This document shows positions 31,433-42,331 of a stretch of 64,000 bases of DNA, one piece after another. The stretch lies in NCBI GenBank assembly GCA_037833965.1, contig AP031354.1, positions 10,766,001-10,830,000 on the forward strand, written 5' to 3'. Every line of letters starts with the position of its first letter. Position 1 is the stretch's first letter. The notes beneath the pieces are model-generated. The model made no database searches. It worked only from the letters and a program-made list of their open reading frames with translations, and was not told where the DNA came from. This DNA comes from Marchantia polymorpha subsp. ruderalis (lineage: Eukaryota > Streptophyta > Marchantiopsida > Marchantiales > Marchantiaceae). Position numbers and translations under genes: made by a program.

Positions 31433-32398
31433 AAAAGAAGTTGTCGGCTTCTTATGTAATAACCCACTAAAGGCTAAAACTGCAATATAGTGGTAGAAAG
31501 GTCGAACCCACAGGGACAGAGGAACACACAGGGTACAAAGTGTCACGTTTTAACAGACTATTGAGGAGTTTGAATTCTCAGGCGACTGTCACTCCCAGAA
31601 ATACTGCAAGTGTCCACTCGGAGCGCACTCGGAGGTCGCACAGTGCAGCGTAACACACACACACACACACACCTGAAACTACAGAAACACAACCCAGAGA
31701 TCCGTTAGGACCTCTACTTCAAGATTTCAGGGGGAAAGTCTCTCACGAGCACACTCGGCAAAGCTGCGGGCAGTGACTTCCAACTCCGGCTTTTACAACA
31801 CTTCCACTAGCCTGCTGCTAGTGTAGGAAACCCGGTTTGGACTGCCTACTTCGGATCGAAGTCACTCCTACGCGGTGAACAACACTCTCAACTCACAAAA
31901 CGCGCAGAGAACACAGGTCCGCACTGAAGGACTCACTGTGAAACATTCCAGTAACACAACAACAGTCTATTGAAGAGTTTGAATTCTCAGGCACTTGTCA
32001 TTCCCAGAAATACTACAGGGGTTACCCTCAAGGCACCTGCTGCAGCGTAACCTGAATTTACAACCAAGGCTTACACGAAGTAGCAAAACTTCACTTTGGC
32101 ATTCAGGGGAAAAATCCCAAGGAGTACAATCAGAAAGAAACACTCGAAGGTGTAGGGGCGAAACTGTTCAAGTATCTAACTAGTCACTGGCTCTGAGCAT
32201 CGGCAGTCACCCGCAGGTGCAGATCCGAACTACTCAAGTCTCTAACCAATGTACTAGCTCTGAACATTCGGCCGAAGGCCTTCAGCTACAAAATGCGGAA
32301 CGCTAAGTTGTAACTCCTCGTGCGTGGTGACAGAACTCAAGGACACAAACACGCAAAGGAAATGGGTTCCTGATCTGCACTTCTGATGGGAAAGAACC

Positions 32399-32427
32399 CC
32401 AGGCAAAACGCCTGGAACTATTTTATA
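32399..32427 (-). promoter_or_regulatory. LTR core promoter: TATAAAAT plus start-site hairpin
   Basis: TATAAAAT (sense, 32427-32420) is followed 4 bases later by CCAGGC-GTTTT-GCCTGG (32415-32399). The hairpin overlaps the expected start 25-30 bases from TATA. The same arrangement occurs in all LTRs here (D 6543-6571, F 12392-12420, G 14600-14628, A 21228-21256, J 43695-43723). In F, J, I and K the stem is CAAGGC/GCCTTG, a paired change. Confidence 0.85.
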
Positions 32428-32463
32428 CCTTCTAAGTCCTACCTAGCACTACACTGCACTACG

Positions 32464-35400
32464 CTACACGCCTGCACGGAACCACGCTACACTACACTCC
32501 GCGGAACCTGTACTACGTCTCCTGCGCGGCCGACTGCCGCGCACTAACTCCCTACCCTGCCACTCTTCCGCTCGACTACGCAGTCCCAACCGCTGCAACG
32601 CCGCGGACACCCCCCCCTCGAGGGCGGACATGGTATCCTGTGCCTTCGACAGAAAGGCCTCGAGCTTCTTCGCTACCTTCCGCCGACTCCTACTGTCGCC
32701 TGACAACAACCCGGCTGCGCGCAATTCAAACTCACGCAGTGTGAGTTTCTCCTGCGCCTTCACTTCCCAGTGGGCGTAGCCCTTGAGACAGTGGGCGACT
32801 CGCCTCGCCGTCTCCACCTTCGTGCGATCCGCCTCCTTCCTGCGATCCTCTTCAATCGTCACTAATTGCGATTCGGCTTCAGCACGTTGCGCTCTCAATT
32901 CGCCACACTCTGACTGCAAACTGCGGATTAATTCTTCATCCGCCTGTCGTGCGAGCTGACATTGTTCCAACAACCGCGTCTGTCGCACGAGCTCCTCTGA
33001 CAAAATCCGATTCTGGGCCTGCTCAGAATCGAGTGCTTCCTTGACCTTCACCTGCTCCTTGGTGAGCTCGCCCAGTTTCTCATCCTTCATCTTCTCGGAG
33101 TGCTTGTAGAATTTCTGATTAAGCTTGTACTGTCCCCACAAGCACTCATGCTTCTCCTTCAAGTCCCTCAGCTCCTGGTCCACTCTAGCTAATAGCTTGC
33201 TGGTGTGGACTTTAGTGCGAGTCCGCCTGCGCACTAACTCGATGTAAGATCCCGGCTGGAGTGGGTCGGCGTATTTATCGACCTTGCGATTCAAGTACCG
33301 CAGCAACGGAATCACCTGCTCAGAGAGCGCCGCCGCCGGCGCTCCAACAATTTCCTCCTCCTCCTCCTCGGTGTCTTCTGCTCCTGACATTTCTTCCGTG
33401 GAGCCTCCGTCGTCATCATCCGAGTGGAGAATTTCAGTCGCCATTGATTGCGTCGGCGACTGCCCCGAGTGGGGCTGCACGTCATCGACGTGTGCTGCCT
33501 GCGAAGGCACGGCTGCAGCCTCGCTGCTCGTCGCCAAAATGTCTAAGGCGGAAGGCGAATGTATCCGAGCGGCATTCCCGTCGCTCGCTGGCTGATTGCC
33601 TACCGCATTCTCTCTGTCGCCGTCGTCCGTCGCCGAAGGCGATTGAGCGGAGGGTGGCTGCGCGGGGTTGGATTGCGCATCGCGCATCGAGATTTCATCC
33701 CGCGGACAGTCACTCCGCTCTTCCGTCTGTTGCTCCCTTGATCGGTCCGTGGGGGCTGTGCCCGGCCTGTGCGCAGGCGCATTTGCCGGCGCCTTGTCCG
33801 TCGCAGGTGTAGCGCCGCGGACATCTATCGCCGAAGGCGACATGGCCGGGGGCCGCACGCCCGATGTTCCTTGGCCTATAGGCCCTACCGCCGAAGGCGC
33901 ATCTATCGGCGTACTTCCCGCCGATGGCGGGCCTCCGCACGCTCTCTGCTCGTATCCCCTCGGCTCGAAGGCCCTGGCGCCGAAGGCGCGAATTGCGGCG
34001 CGTGGTGCGCCGGAGGGTCTGGCCCCGAGGGCCGGTGTCTCGTAGGCGGTTCTTCCGCCGGCTCCTTCCCCTTCCTACGTTGGAACGGGGGTGATTCTTG
34101 CCTGTGCACAGGCGGCACGTGCGGAGATGTTCTGTGCACAGGTGACCTGTGCACAGGCGAGCGCCTGTGCACAGGCGGACTGCTCCTTCCCACGCGTAAG
34201 CGTAAATTCACGTCCACTTGTGTTCGCCGGTCCGCGGAGGCTCGTCCGTCCGCGGAGGTTCGCCTGTGCGCAAACGGAACCTCTGTCCGCATCGCACGTG
34301 GTAACTCCGGAGGCCCCTGGCCCGTAGGCGGCCTCTCTCCCGACGAGGTTGCAGCGTGGCCCGTTGCTCCTGCGGTCGTCCGCGCTTCCTCTCGCCTCTC
34401 TGGCGACGCACTTCCTATCTCCGTCGCAATCGTCGCCGTGTCTGCACTATCAGCTGGTAACACCAGTCTGCGTGCCTTCTGCTTCGGCCGGCTGTATGGC
34501 TCGCACAGCGGCCGCGGTCGAATGGGAGCAGAGGGTTCTTGATGCTGCTCCTCTTCGGACTCTTCCCTCCATCGCCGCTTCCGCGGCACTCGCGCTGCAG
34601 GGGTGTGTCTCCCTTCGTCCCTCCGTCTCGACGGGGTAGAAGTCGGTGACTCCTCTGCATCAGTATCGACCTCGTTCTCCCGCACATACTTCCCGGGATG
34701 GTCGATGGACAATGGCGGAAAATGTTCAAGCTCCGCCGCCGTCAAACAATTCCGCTGTCGATAAAAATTGATGAGGAAAGGAGAAAGATGGTTTAGAGTT
34801 CCCCCCTTCTCCTCAAACGCGTGCTGTCGCATCACCCTGTGCAGGATGCTCGCCCAGTGAATTGGAGTTCCCTCGATGACGCACTCCACAAAAGAGACCT
34901 GCCACAATGTGATGTAGCAGGCGCGGTGCGGCTGCAGTAATTGCATCAGCGCCGCGGACAAAGTCCGGCGAAATCGATCTTTGTAATCACGGGTCCTGTA
35001 CCCATTCTTGGTAGACCTCCCGGTCTTGAACAGCTCCACAAATTGCGCCTCTTCTTGCTTGGTCACCTTGATGCTCTCACTGTCGAAAAGGAGATGCCCT
35101 GGCATGCCAGCACATCTTCCCAACGCCTGCGCCCAATCTTGGACTGTCCACCGATCAACATGCGGACGCAATCCGCGCGAGGGTGGTCCCTGTGGCTCTA
35201 GCCATTCGCGCACCATATTCGCACAGATGTAATTCCATCCCCATAGCAAGAAATCGAGCTTTCTTGCTATTAAGCGCTCTTCGAAAGCGCGCAGCCCGTT
35301 CTGCGGCAGGCGAAGTGGCACCATCCGCAATCTGCTCGGTCTCGTCATTGCGTTCCTGGGGTTCGCTCGCCCGCTCATTCTACTTCCGCACTGTCCGCGT

Positions 35401-35600
35401 TTCTTTCTCTCTCGGCAAACTCTAATCGCTCTCAATTCCAAATCACGCGCACTCACTTCTCCCTCAATCAACAAGAAATCTCCTGTGCGACGACGACGAG
35501 AATGGTCCGCAGCCAGCAGATGGATGCGCGCAGCGCGCACAAGAGATTGGAATCGCGAATTCAAGAATGGGACGTTCTCCGCCGCCTGGTCGAAGGTCAT
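32464..35600 (-). pseudogene. U3 ORF in the 5' LTR, same frameshift as the 3' LTR
   Basis: Twin of the ORF at 21293-24411. It starts at ATG 35600 and reads 565 codons (six more than the 3' copy, from the in-frame 18-bp unit adding one PVHR-type unit). It breaks at ~33928-33931 by the same missing base; the rest (464 codons) is open from about 33858 to 32464. Position upstream of the element promoter means this copy would need its own promoter in the leader (35601-36847), where I see no TATA box. Confidence 0.85.
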
Positions 35601-36852
35601 GGTCGTCTCTTGGTCGTGAAGAACGTCTCACTTGATGGCCGCGCCGGCTGTACGCTGGAACGGTCTTCGCTCTCACGCGCGGCTTCACGCTCCGCCGTCG
35701 TCGATTAAACTCTCACGCTCGAATTGGCGGATTTGAACTCCGCGAGCGTGTCACCCTGTGGACATGGGGGCGTAGCGCCGAAGGCGAGTTTTCCGCCTTG
35801 CGCGGTACACTTGTTCGTACCGCCCCTCGGCCAATCTCCTTCTGCCTTGACGCGTGTGTCCGCATGTCGGACAAAAATTCAACTCCTGCCTGTGCGCAGG
35901 CAGGGGCCTCGGCGGATTCTCCGCCGGCGCGGAACTTGAACATCCTCCTGTGCACAGGCGTTCGCCTGTGCGCAGGCGAATTCCGTCCGCGGCGTTGCGC
36001 TGGCGCGGAAGGCGTTGACCGTGGTCAGCCGTCTCCGTCCAGTCTGTCCGTTCCTTGTCTCTCCGTCGGCGCTTCCGCCGCCGCAACTCCGTCCGTCCAA
36101 GAGCGCATCCACCCGTGCCGTCCGCACGGTCCGTACCTGTTGGATTACTCTGGCGGCTCTTCCGACGTACGCGGCGCTGCGCTGGCGCGGAAGGCGCCGT
36201 ACACTTTCTACCTCACAAGGCGCATTTCTAGGGCCCAAGGCGGATTTTCCGCCGACGCCGAAGTGCCTGTGCACAGGCGTACGCCTGTGCGTAGGCGGAC
36301 TTCGCGCCTTCCCTAACCCTACTTCGCCTGTGCACAGGCGAACGCCTTCGTCCGCGCATAGGACAAAACTTGAATCCCCCTTCCGCGTAGGCGGAATTCG
36401 CGCCGGTGGCGAACTCCTTCCGCCGTAGGCGACCGCCTCCGTTTCTTCCAGTAACGATAACTCCCTAAGTCCTCGTCCGTTCCAAGCGTTCTTGGGCTCG
36501 TTAGAATCAGCGCGTTGAGCCCTTTCCAACGGGACCCTAACTTGGTCAAGGCGCCCAAGGGTTGACCTAATTACGGGGGTTTCCCCTACAGCCGCGGACG
36601 CAACCTCCGAAGGCGGGTTTTGCGCCTTGCGCCGTAGAGATCCTAACTGCGGAGCTCGCAGGGAGGGTGGTGCCTGTCCTTACTGCGGCACCCCAAATCC
36701 CAGATTCTACAAGATCCCTCGAGAATCCCCGCGATCTTCCGGATTCACTCTGTTTTGATGTACCGAAGGCTATTTACAATGCGGCCAGGGTACAGTTTTT
36801 CAAAAATGTTTTAATTTCCTCAAAATTGCCAGAAGTGGGGTACCACAATACG

Positions 36853-37226
36853 CCGTGGACGTCACCCTCGACTCTCACACCAAACGCAGGGAGTGCAGAC
36901 CCGACTGAGAACTTAACCGAGACACGATCCAGTAACACACACACAACCTGAATTGCAAACCAAGGCTTACACGAAGTAATAAAACTTCACTTTGGCATTC
37001 AGGGGAAAAATCCCGAAGGAGTACAATCAGGAACAAACACTTGAAGGTGTAGGGGCGAAACTATCCAAGTATCTAACTAGTCACTGGCTCTGAGCATCGG
37101 CAATCACCCGCAGGTGTAGATCCGAACTACTCAAGTCTCTAACCAATGTACTAGCTCTGAACATTCGGCCAAAGGCCTTCTGCTACACAATGCGGAACGT
37201 CAAGTTGTAGCTCCTCTTGCGTGGTG
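36853..37226 (-). mobile_element. LTR 'H' segment 2 (R-U5 part), truncated
   Basis: LTR H resumes right after the duplicated ATACG. The pieces join as CTTCATACG plus CCGTGGACG, matching the TCATACGCGGTGAAC stretch in other copies. It runs through the GCATTCAGGGGAAAAATCCC segment and stops near 37226 in CTTGCGTGGTGG, just before where the start hairpin and TATA box should lie. U3 is gone. Confidence 0.85.
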
Positions 37227-38029
37227 GTTTTGTGGCAAATGGCATGTCGCACAAATGGCGACATGCCATTTGTGCCTTTCCCACTTCTAGAACTTCCACT
37301 TTCCACTAAGTCAACATTAGACTTAGTCTAACCAATGGAATACTCCTTACTTTAGTCAAACCAATCAAAACTAAACATGAAGTTCAAAAGTCTTTTCTCT
37401 TGGAATCTAGACTTTTGTACAAGACAAAATAGAAGTGCTCACTCAAATCTTCTAGAACTTCTCTAGTTATTCCGCCAAGTATAGACATTATAGCTAAACT
37501 AGCTAGACTTAGTCATAACTAGTTAGATTTAGTCATGACTATCCTAACCATGATTAACTCCTTGGCTAATTCTAGTTTTATTTCACACATGCAATATCTG
37601 GTTTTACAGAACGAACATTCAAGTCTCAATTGTGAGGTTTTTGCCAAAAAACTTGCTAATTGAATGCTTCGAACAATACTATGTTTTGACAGGCAAATTG
37701 TGGCACGAAAGTGTCAACTTTGGGGAAGTTTTGATTATGTTTGAAGCTTCTCGGAGTTGATGCAACATGACTAAGGAGAATCGAACAATGAATTAGTGAT
37801 GGATAAGGACCATATTTGAGCACAAGTGACCAAGATGGAGACTGAGACTGTGAGATATCAGCTCCAGTTACATGTAGTTTTTCTTTAGAGGTTTTAGTCC
37901 TTTAGTAATCAACTCACTGATGTGTTAATATCCTATGGACTGTATAGGGTTTTATGACTTTGATTCCTTTTAATATTTTTCCATTATAAGTCAAGATGAT
38001 TTAAAAACTAGCCAGCGGATAAAGGGATA
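37227..38029. other. AT-rich unassigned spacer with an inverted repeat
   Basis: No gene recognised. At its left edge are two overlapping inverted repeats: 37234-37250 with 37258-37276 (GGCAAATGGCATGTCGC type), and perfect 11-bp arms GCACAAATGGC (37249-37259) with GCCATTTGTGC (37265-37275). Several AGACTTAGTC-like repeats lie at 37310-37540. It could be the edge of a small DNA transposon. Confidence 0.5.
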
Positions 38030-38282
38030 CAATATACACTCGATTAAGTCCGCATTCATTTGAGTCTGCATCTCGATAAAGTCTGCATTTCACAACGCAA
38101 AATTCCCGGATCAATATTCTCAAGAGTGTATTTAACAAAAATTTGAATAGAGTCATTTGGCGGGTATTTTCAATTCTCTCCCAAGCTATAGCAGACCGGC
38201 CGGTTTGTAAAATGCGGCTGATGGTGAAAAGTGCCGCCTTGGCTTGATTTATATGGTCCGATGACAAATAAGGCAAAGATTA

Positions 38283-38756
38283 TAGCTCACTCATACGTCC
38301 CGGCTAATTGCACTCTCTAAAGATTGAAGGATAACATCACGCTGATCAATATCATCATGGGCCCAAGTTGGTTCAACTTCATCGTCTTTGGATTCAATGA
38401 CAGGCTCCTGAAGAAGTACTGCATCCATTGCTTGTTCAATCTCTTCAAGAAGAGTGTTTTTGAATTGCTCTTAGTTAGTTAATTCATTGCTCAATCTCAC
38501 CCCGAATGTGAATATCGCAAAACCCACTCAAGAGATCACAATTATTGAGCAAACGAGCAATTTTGTCCACGGTTTCATCATTATCGTTGCCAAGATCGGC
38601 ATTCCAGAATGCAGAATATGTACATTTTTTAAGCAATTTCTCAAACTCTTTGCAAAAATTTTGTTCCACGCAATGTTAGCAAAGTTTGCAGAATCCAAAA
38701 AATGTGGAGTACGTTTGTAAGACACCCCTGCAACGCCGTGCTTCAACTTGGATACA
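38283..38756 (-). pseudogene. Transposase C-terminal part, decayed
   Basis: Continuation of the transposase beyond LTR I. Short open pieces such as KEFEKLLKKCTYSAFWNAD and an acidic tail (VIESKDDEVEPTW) separated by stops. Assignment rests on position within the inverted repeats rather than on strong motifs. Confidence 0.5.
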
Positions 38757-39788
38757 TGTAATAACCCACCAAAGGCTAGAACTGCTGTAGAGCAGCAAAA
38801 AGGTCGAATCCACAGGGACAGAGGCAACACACAGAGTACAGAGTGTCACGTTTAACAGACTATTGAAGAGTTTGAATTCTCAGTCGACTGTCACTCCCAG
38901 AAATACTGCAAGTGCTCAACTTGTAGGTCACTCGGAGGACGCACAGTGCAGCGTAGTTCACCCCAACACACACCTGAAACTAGAAAAGCACAACTAAGAG
39001 GTCGATGAGGACCTCCGCTCAAGGTTCAGGGGGAAAGTTTCTCACAAGTACATTCAGAGGATCTGCAGGTAGTGTTTCCCAACGCCGGATTGTTAACTCT
39101 GACTGTGAGAACAGAGCACCCGGGTTGGACTTCCTACTTCGGATGCGTAACCTTCGTCAAACCGAAGTCACTTACACGCGGTGAACAACACACTCAACTC
39201 ACAAAACGCGCAGAGAATACAGGTCCGAACTGAGAAACTCAACTGAGAAAAGATCCAGTGTCACACCATAACAGTCTATTGATGAGTTTGAATTCTCAGG
39301 CACTAGTCATTCCCAGAAATACTGCAGAGGCTAGCTCCGAGGGCGTTTTCTACAGCGTAACCTGAATTACAACCAAGATTTACTCGAAGTAACAAAACTT
39401 CACTTTGGCATTCAGGGGAAAAATCCCGAAGGAGTGCAAACAGGAACCGTCACCCGAAGGTGTAAGGACGAACTGCTCAAGTATCTAACCAGTTACTAGC
39501 TCTAAGCATTCAGCAATCACCCGCAGGTGTAGATCCAAACTGCTCAAGTATCTAACCAGTACACTAGCTCTGAACATTCATCCGAAGGCCTTGAGCTACA
39601 AAATGCGGTATCTTCGTCAAGCTGTAGCTACTCTTGCATGGTGACAGAACTAAGGACACAAACACGCAGAGAAAATGAGTTCCTGATCAGCACTTCCGAA
39701 ACTGGAAAAATCCCAAGGCAAGACGCCTTGAACTACTTTATACCTCCTAAGATCCTAACTAACACTCTACACTACACTACACTCCATG

Positions 39789-40830
39789 TCATCTGCTATG
39801 TCTTCTGCGCGACAGACTACCGCGCACTAACTCCCTACTCGACCAATCGTCGGCTCTGCTGCGCAACCCCAGCCGCCGAAGCACCTCAGTCACCTCTGCC
39901 TCGAGGTTCGCAATGGCGTCTCGCGATCTTGTCAGAAAAGCGTCTAACCTCTTCGTGACCCGCCGTCGGCTCCGACTGTCATCCGACATCAATTCCGCCG
40001 CACGAATCTCTAACCCGCGCAGTGTGATTCTCTCCTGCGCAGCCACTTCCCAGTGAGTGTAACCTCTGAGGCAGCGGTTCACTCGCTCTGCCAACTCCTT
40101 CCGCGTGCAATCTGTCGCGCGCCGGCGATCGCCTTCATTCTCTACTAGCTGCATCTTTGCCTCCACACGCTGCGCTCTCAATTCGCCGCACTGCGATTGC
40201 AGGTGACGAATTAATTCTTCATCGGCTTGACGTGCGCTCTGACACTGCTCTAGTAACCGTGTCTGTCGCACAAGCTCCTCTGACAAGATGCGATTTTGAG
40301 CTTGCTCAGAATCGAGATCCTCTGCGAGCTTCTCCCGCTGCTTCGCAAATTCCTTCTCCGCTTTGTCGAACTTCTCATCGCGCGTCTTGTTGACTACCTT
40401 CTGCAACTTCCGCGAAATAGCGAGGTGTCCACGCAGGGCGTTGTTCTTCAACCGCAAGTTCTTGATTGTCTCGTCGAAGGAAGCCAACAAACTGCTGGTC
40501 CTGACTTTGGTTCGCGTCCGTCTGCGCACCAATTCGACGTAGGATCCAGGATGGCGGGGATCACCATATTTCGCCACCTGTCGAGCAAGGTACCTCAACA
40601 GGCGTACCACTCGCACAAGACTCTTGTCGGCGTGCCTTGCACCGACTCCTCTTCCTGCTTCTCCGAGCTCGACTCATCCTCGTCATCCTCCGAATTGAGG
40701 ATCTTGGTCGCCAGAGAATTTCCCGGCGACTCCCGGGAGTTGGGTTGCGTGGCTTCTGCTGCCGCGGCCGCCGCTCCACTCCCTGCCAAAATATCTAATG
40801 CAGTGGGAGACCCGACTCCCGAAAAGTCTG
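39789..40830 (-). pseudogene. U3 ORF remnant in LTR I (acidic and coiled-coil part)
   Basis: Homologous to the C-terminal third of the G protein: GSPTALDILAGSG, an acidic SEDDEDESS region, then LLRYLARQVAKYGDP, PGSYVELVRRRTRTK and a long coiled coil to LGLRSRADDW. The acidic and coiled-coil parts are in different frames (shift near 40600). The conserved N-terminal block is absent. It shows that the ORF belongs to more than one LTR subfamily. Confidence 0.8.
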
Positions 40831-40977
40831 CTCCTTCCGTCCGATCTACTATGGCTTGGAGGCGTAACGGCCTCCTTCGCACGCTCGGCTTCACGCTCCG
40901 CCGTTGCGCGAACTCCCACGCCTGAAAATTGAATTTGATTCTGCCGTGTGTCCGTCGACTTGGCCTTGCCCGTGCAT

Positions 40978-41305
40978 GGCCGAAGGCGTATCGCCGAAGG
41001 ACTTCGTCTCTGGCCGGTTCTTGATTTACTCTCTCCGCATCGCCAAAGGCACTCTCCCGCATCACCGAAGGCGTTTCTTGAAGGTGTCCGTCGCCGAAGA
41101 CGCTTCCGCCGAAGGCGTTGACCGAAGTCAATGCGTCTTGTCGTTTCTGGTGTTCTTTCTTGTCCCGCCGAAGGCGCTCTTGCCGCAGGTGTTCCGTTCC
41201 GCCGAAGGCGCACATGTCCGTCGAAGGCGTACCGCCGACGTCACACCGCCGAAGGCGTTCAGGCGAAGGAGTGTACCGCCGAAGGCGTTGCCCCGAAGGT
41301 GTCCC
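40978..41305 (-). repeat. Array of CGCCTTCGGCG mini-palindromes in U3 of LTR I
   Basis: About a dozen CGCCGAAGGCG or near-copies on the plus strand (for example 41107-41117 and 41166-41176), reading CGCCTTCGGCG on the element-sense strand. Spacing is irregular, so this is not a tandem satellite. It lies upstream of the surviving ORF part. As RNA each would form a C(UUCG)G tetraloop hairpin. Confidence 0.85.
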
Positions 41306-41710
41306 ATCTCAGTAACTTCTGACACTCATAACTCAGTGATCCCTTATCCGTTCTAAGAATTCTTGAGCTCATTATAATAAGCGTGTTGAGCTCTTTTCAA
41401 CAAGACCCTAAACAAATCAAGGCGTTACGAATTGAGACAGTTATGAGGGATTCACTCTATCGCCGAGGGCGCTTTCTCCTGCTTGCGCCGAAGGCGCTTC
41501 CCCTCAGTATGAACCGTTTGTTCGGGCCAGGGCGCCTGTCCCGGACATTGCGCCCAACTCGATGGTTCTCCAGGATTCTCATGGACCTGCAATCATCCAT
41601 TTTCACTCTATTTTAGTGTATCGATTACTATTTACAGTTGCTGCTGCGATATTGTTTTCCAAAAATGTTTAAATTCCATACAAAAACAAAAAGTGGGTTA
41701 CCACAATACA

Positions 41711-42331
41711 GCTACTACTAGTTAATACTTCAAACATTGCGGATTATCATGGTAGGCAATCATTTCTTTGAGGAACAAATACTTATATTGCTTTTTCAAT
41801 ACTGCAATGATGCCCATGTCCATCGGTTGCTTCCACGACGTAACATTTGGTGGGAAGAACACCATGCAGATACCATTCCGTTCAAAGACAAATGAGTGAC
41901 CAGGAGCGTTATCAAGTATCAAGAGAACCCTATGACTAATATGTTTACGAACATATGACTAAAAAACCTCATTGAACCACTTATTGAACGTCAACACATC
42001 AATCCAAACGTTCTTATACTAAAGAAACGGAATTGGCTAGGTGTTACCTGAAATACATGCAAGCTCCTTTGACTTTTCCATCATGGTGATAGGGACTCGT
42101 TTAGTCCCTGTGGCTTTGCAACAAACCACAAGAATCAGGATGTCTTTCTCTTTTTTCTTGCCCTGGATTGTTGACGTATCTTCATTTGACATCAAGACGG
42201 TGTAACTTGTAACTAGTCGAAAGAACAATTCATTTTTGTCCATATTGTACATGCAATCTTGGTCATACTGGTCGATAATTGCACATAACTCATCCAAAGC
42301 TCGCAAAGTTTCAAGATTATTTTTGTCAACC
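41711..42331 (-). pseudogene. Transposase catalytic core (DDD), decayed
   Basis: Catalytic part of a pogo/Tigger transposase. First Asp lies in YNMDKNELFFR (~42239; family form N-DETGLFFR), second in ILDNAPGH (~41917), third in PPNVTSWKQPMDMGII. GKKKEKDILILVVCCKATGTKRVPI matches the G-K-KERVT...NA-G block. Stops at several points between 42037 and 41922 (after GNT, PFL and EVF) break it. LTR I is inserted right after NPQCLKY. Confidence 0.85.

Larger units (their letters stand above)
20284..36847 (-). mobile_element. Complete 16.6-kb Ty3/gypsy (Athila/Tat-like) retrotransposon with giant LTRs
   Basis: A complete element in minus orientation. Parts in order: 5' LTR 36847-31455, primer-binding site 31432-31415, gag-protease 31368-28537, in-frame UAG, RT-RNaseH-integrase to 25696, polypurine tract, 3' LTR 25658-20284. 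Exact ATACG target duplications flank it (20279-20283 and 36848-36852), and the flanking LTR H reads continuously across it. The two LTRs differ by one 18-bp unit plus at least eight substitutions found by eye, all C/T or G/A. This is about 0.15%, so the insertion is young. LTRs of 5.4 kb are extreme; most plant LTRs are a few hundred bases to ~2 kb. No chromodomain follows integrase, which fits the Athila/Tat side of plant gypsy elements. Confidence 0.97.
31455..36847 (-). repeat. 5' LTR of the complete element (5393 bp)
   Basis: Direct partner of 20284-25658. Sense starts TGTGGTACCCCAC at 36847 and ends GTGGGTTATTACA at 31455. It contains one extra 18-bp unit (GAGCGCCTGTGCACAGGC type) at 34151-34176, in the U3 ORF. 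Element transcription should start just downstream of the TATA box at 32420-32427, so the ORF copy in this LTR lies upstream of the promoter and outside the genomic RNA. Confidence 0.97.
38757..41705 (-). mobile_element. Solo LTR 'I' (2949 bp, diverged subfamily), perfect target duplication
   Basis: Minus-oriented LTR running on the plus strand from TGTAATAACCCACC to AGTGGGTTACCACA. ATACA flanks both sides (38752-38756, 41706-41710). It shares start hairpin, R-U5 layout and U3 ORF with the giant LTRs but differs in most bases of U3. The N-terminal half of the ORF is deleted, which accounts for its smaller size. Confidence 0.93.

Noticed and set aside
20284..36847. Reading the block as two separate solo LTRs flanking an unrelated gypsy fragment.
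   Set aside because: Primer-binding site, polypurine tract, direct LTR orientation, near-identity and ATACG at the outer ends only show that it is one element.
37249..37275. Hairpin as a microRNA precursor.
   Set aside because: The stem is only 11 bp with a 5-base loop, far too short for a plant precursor.
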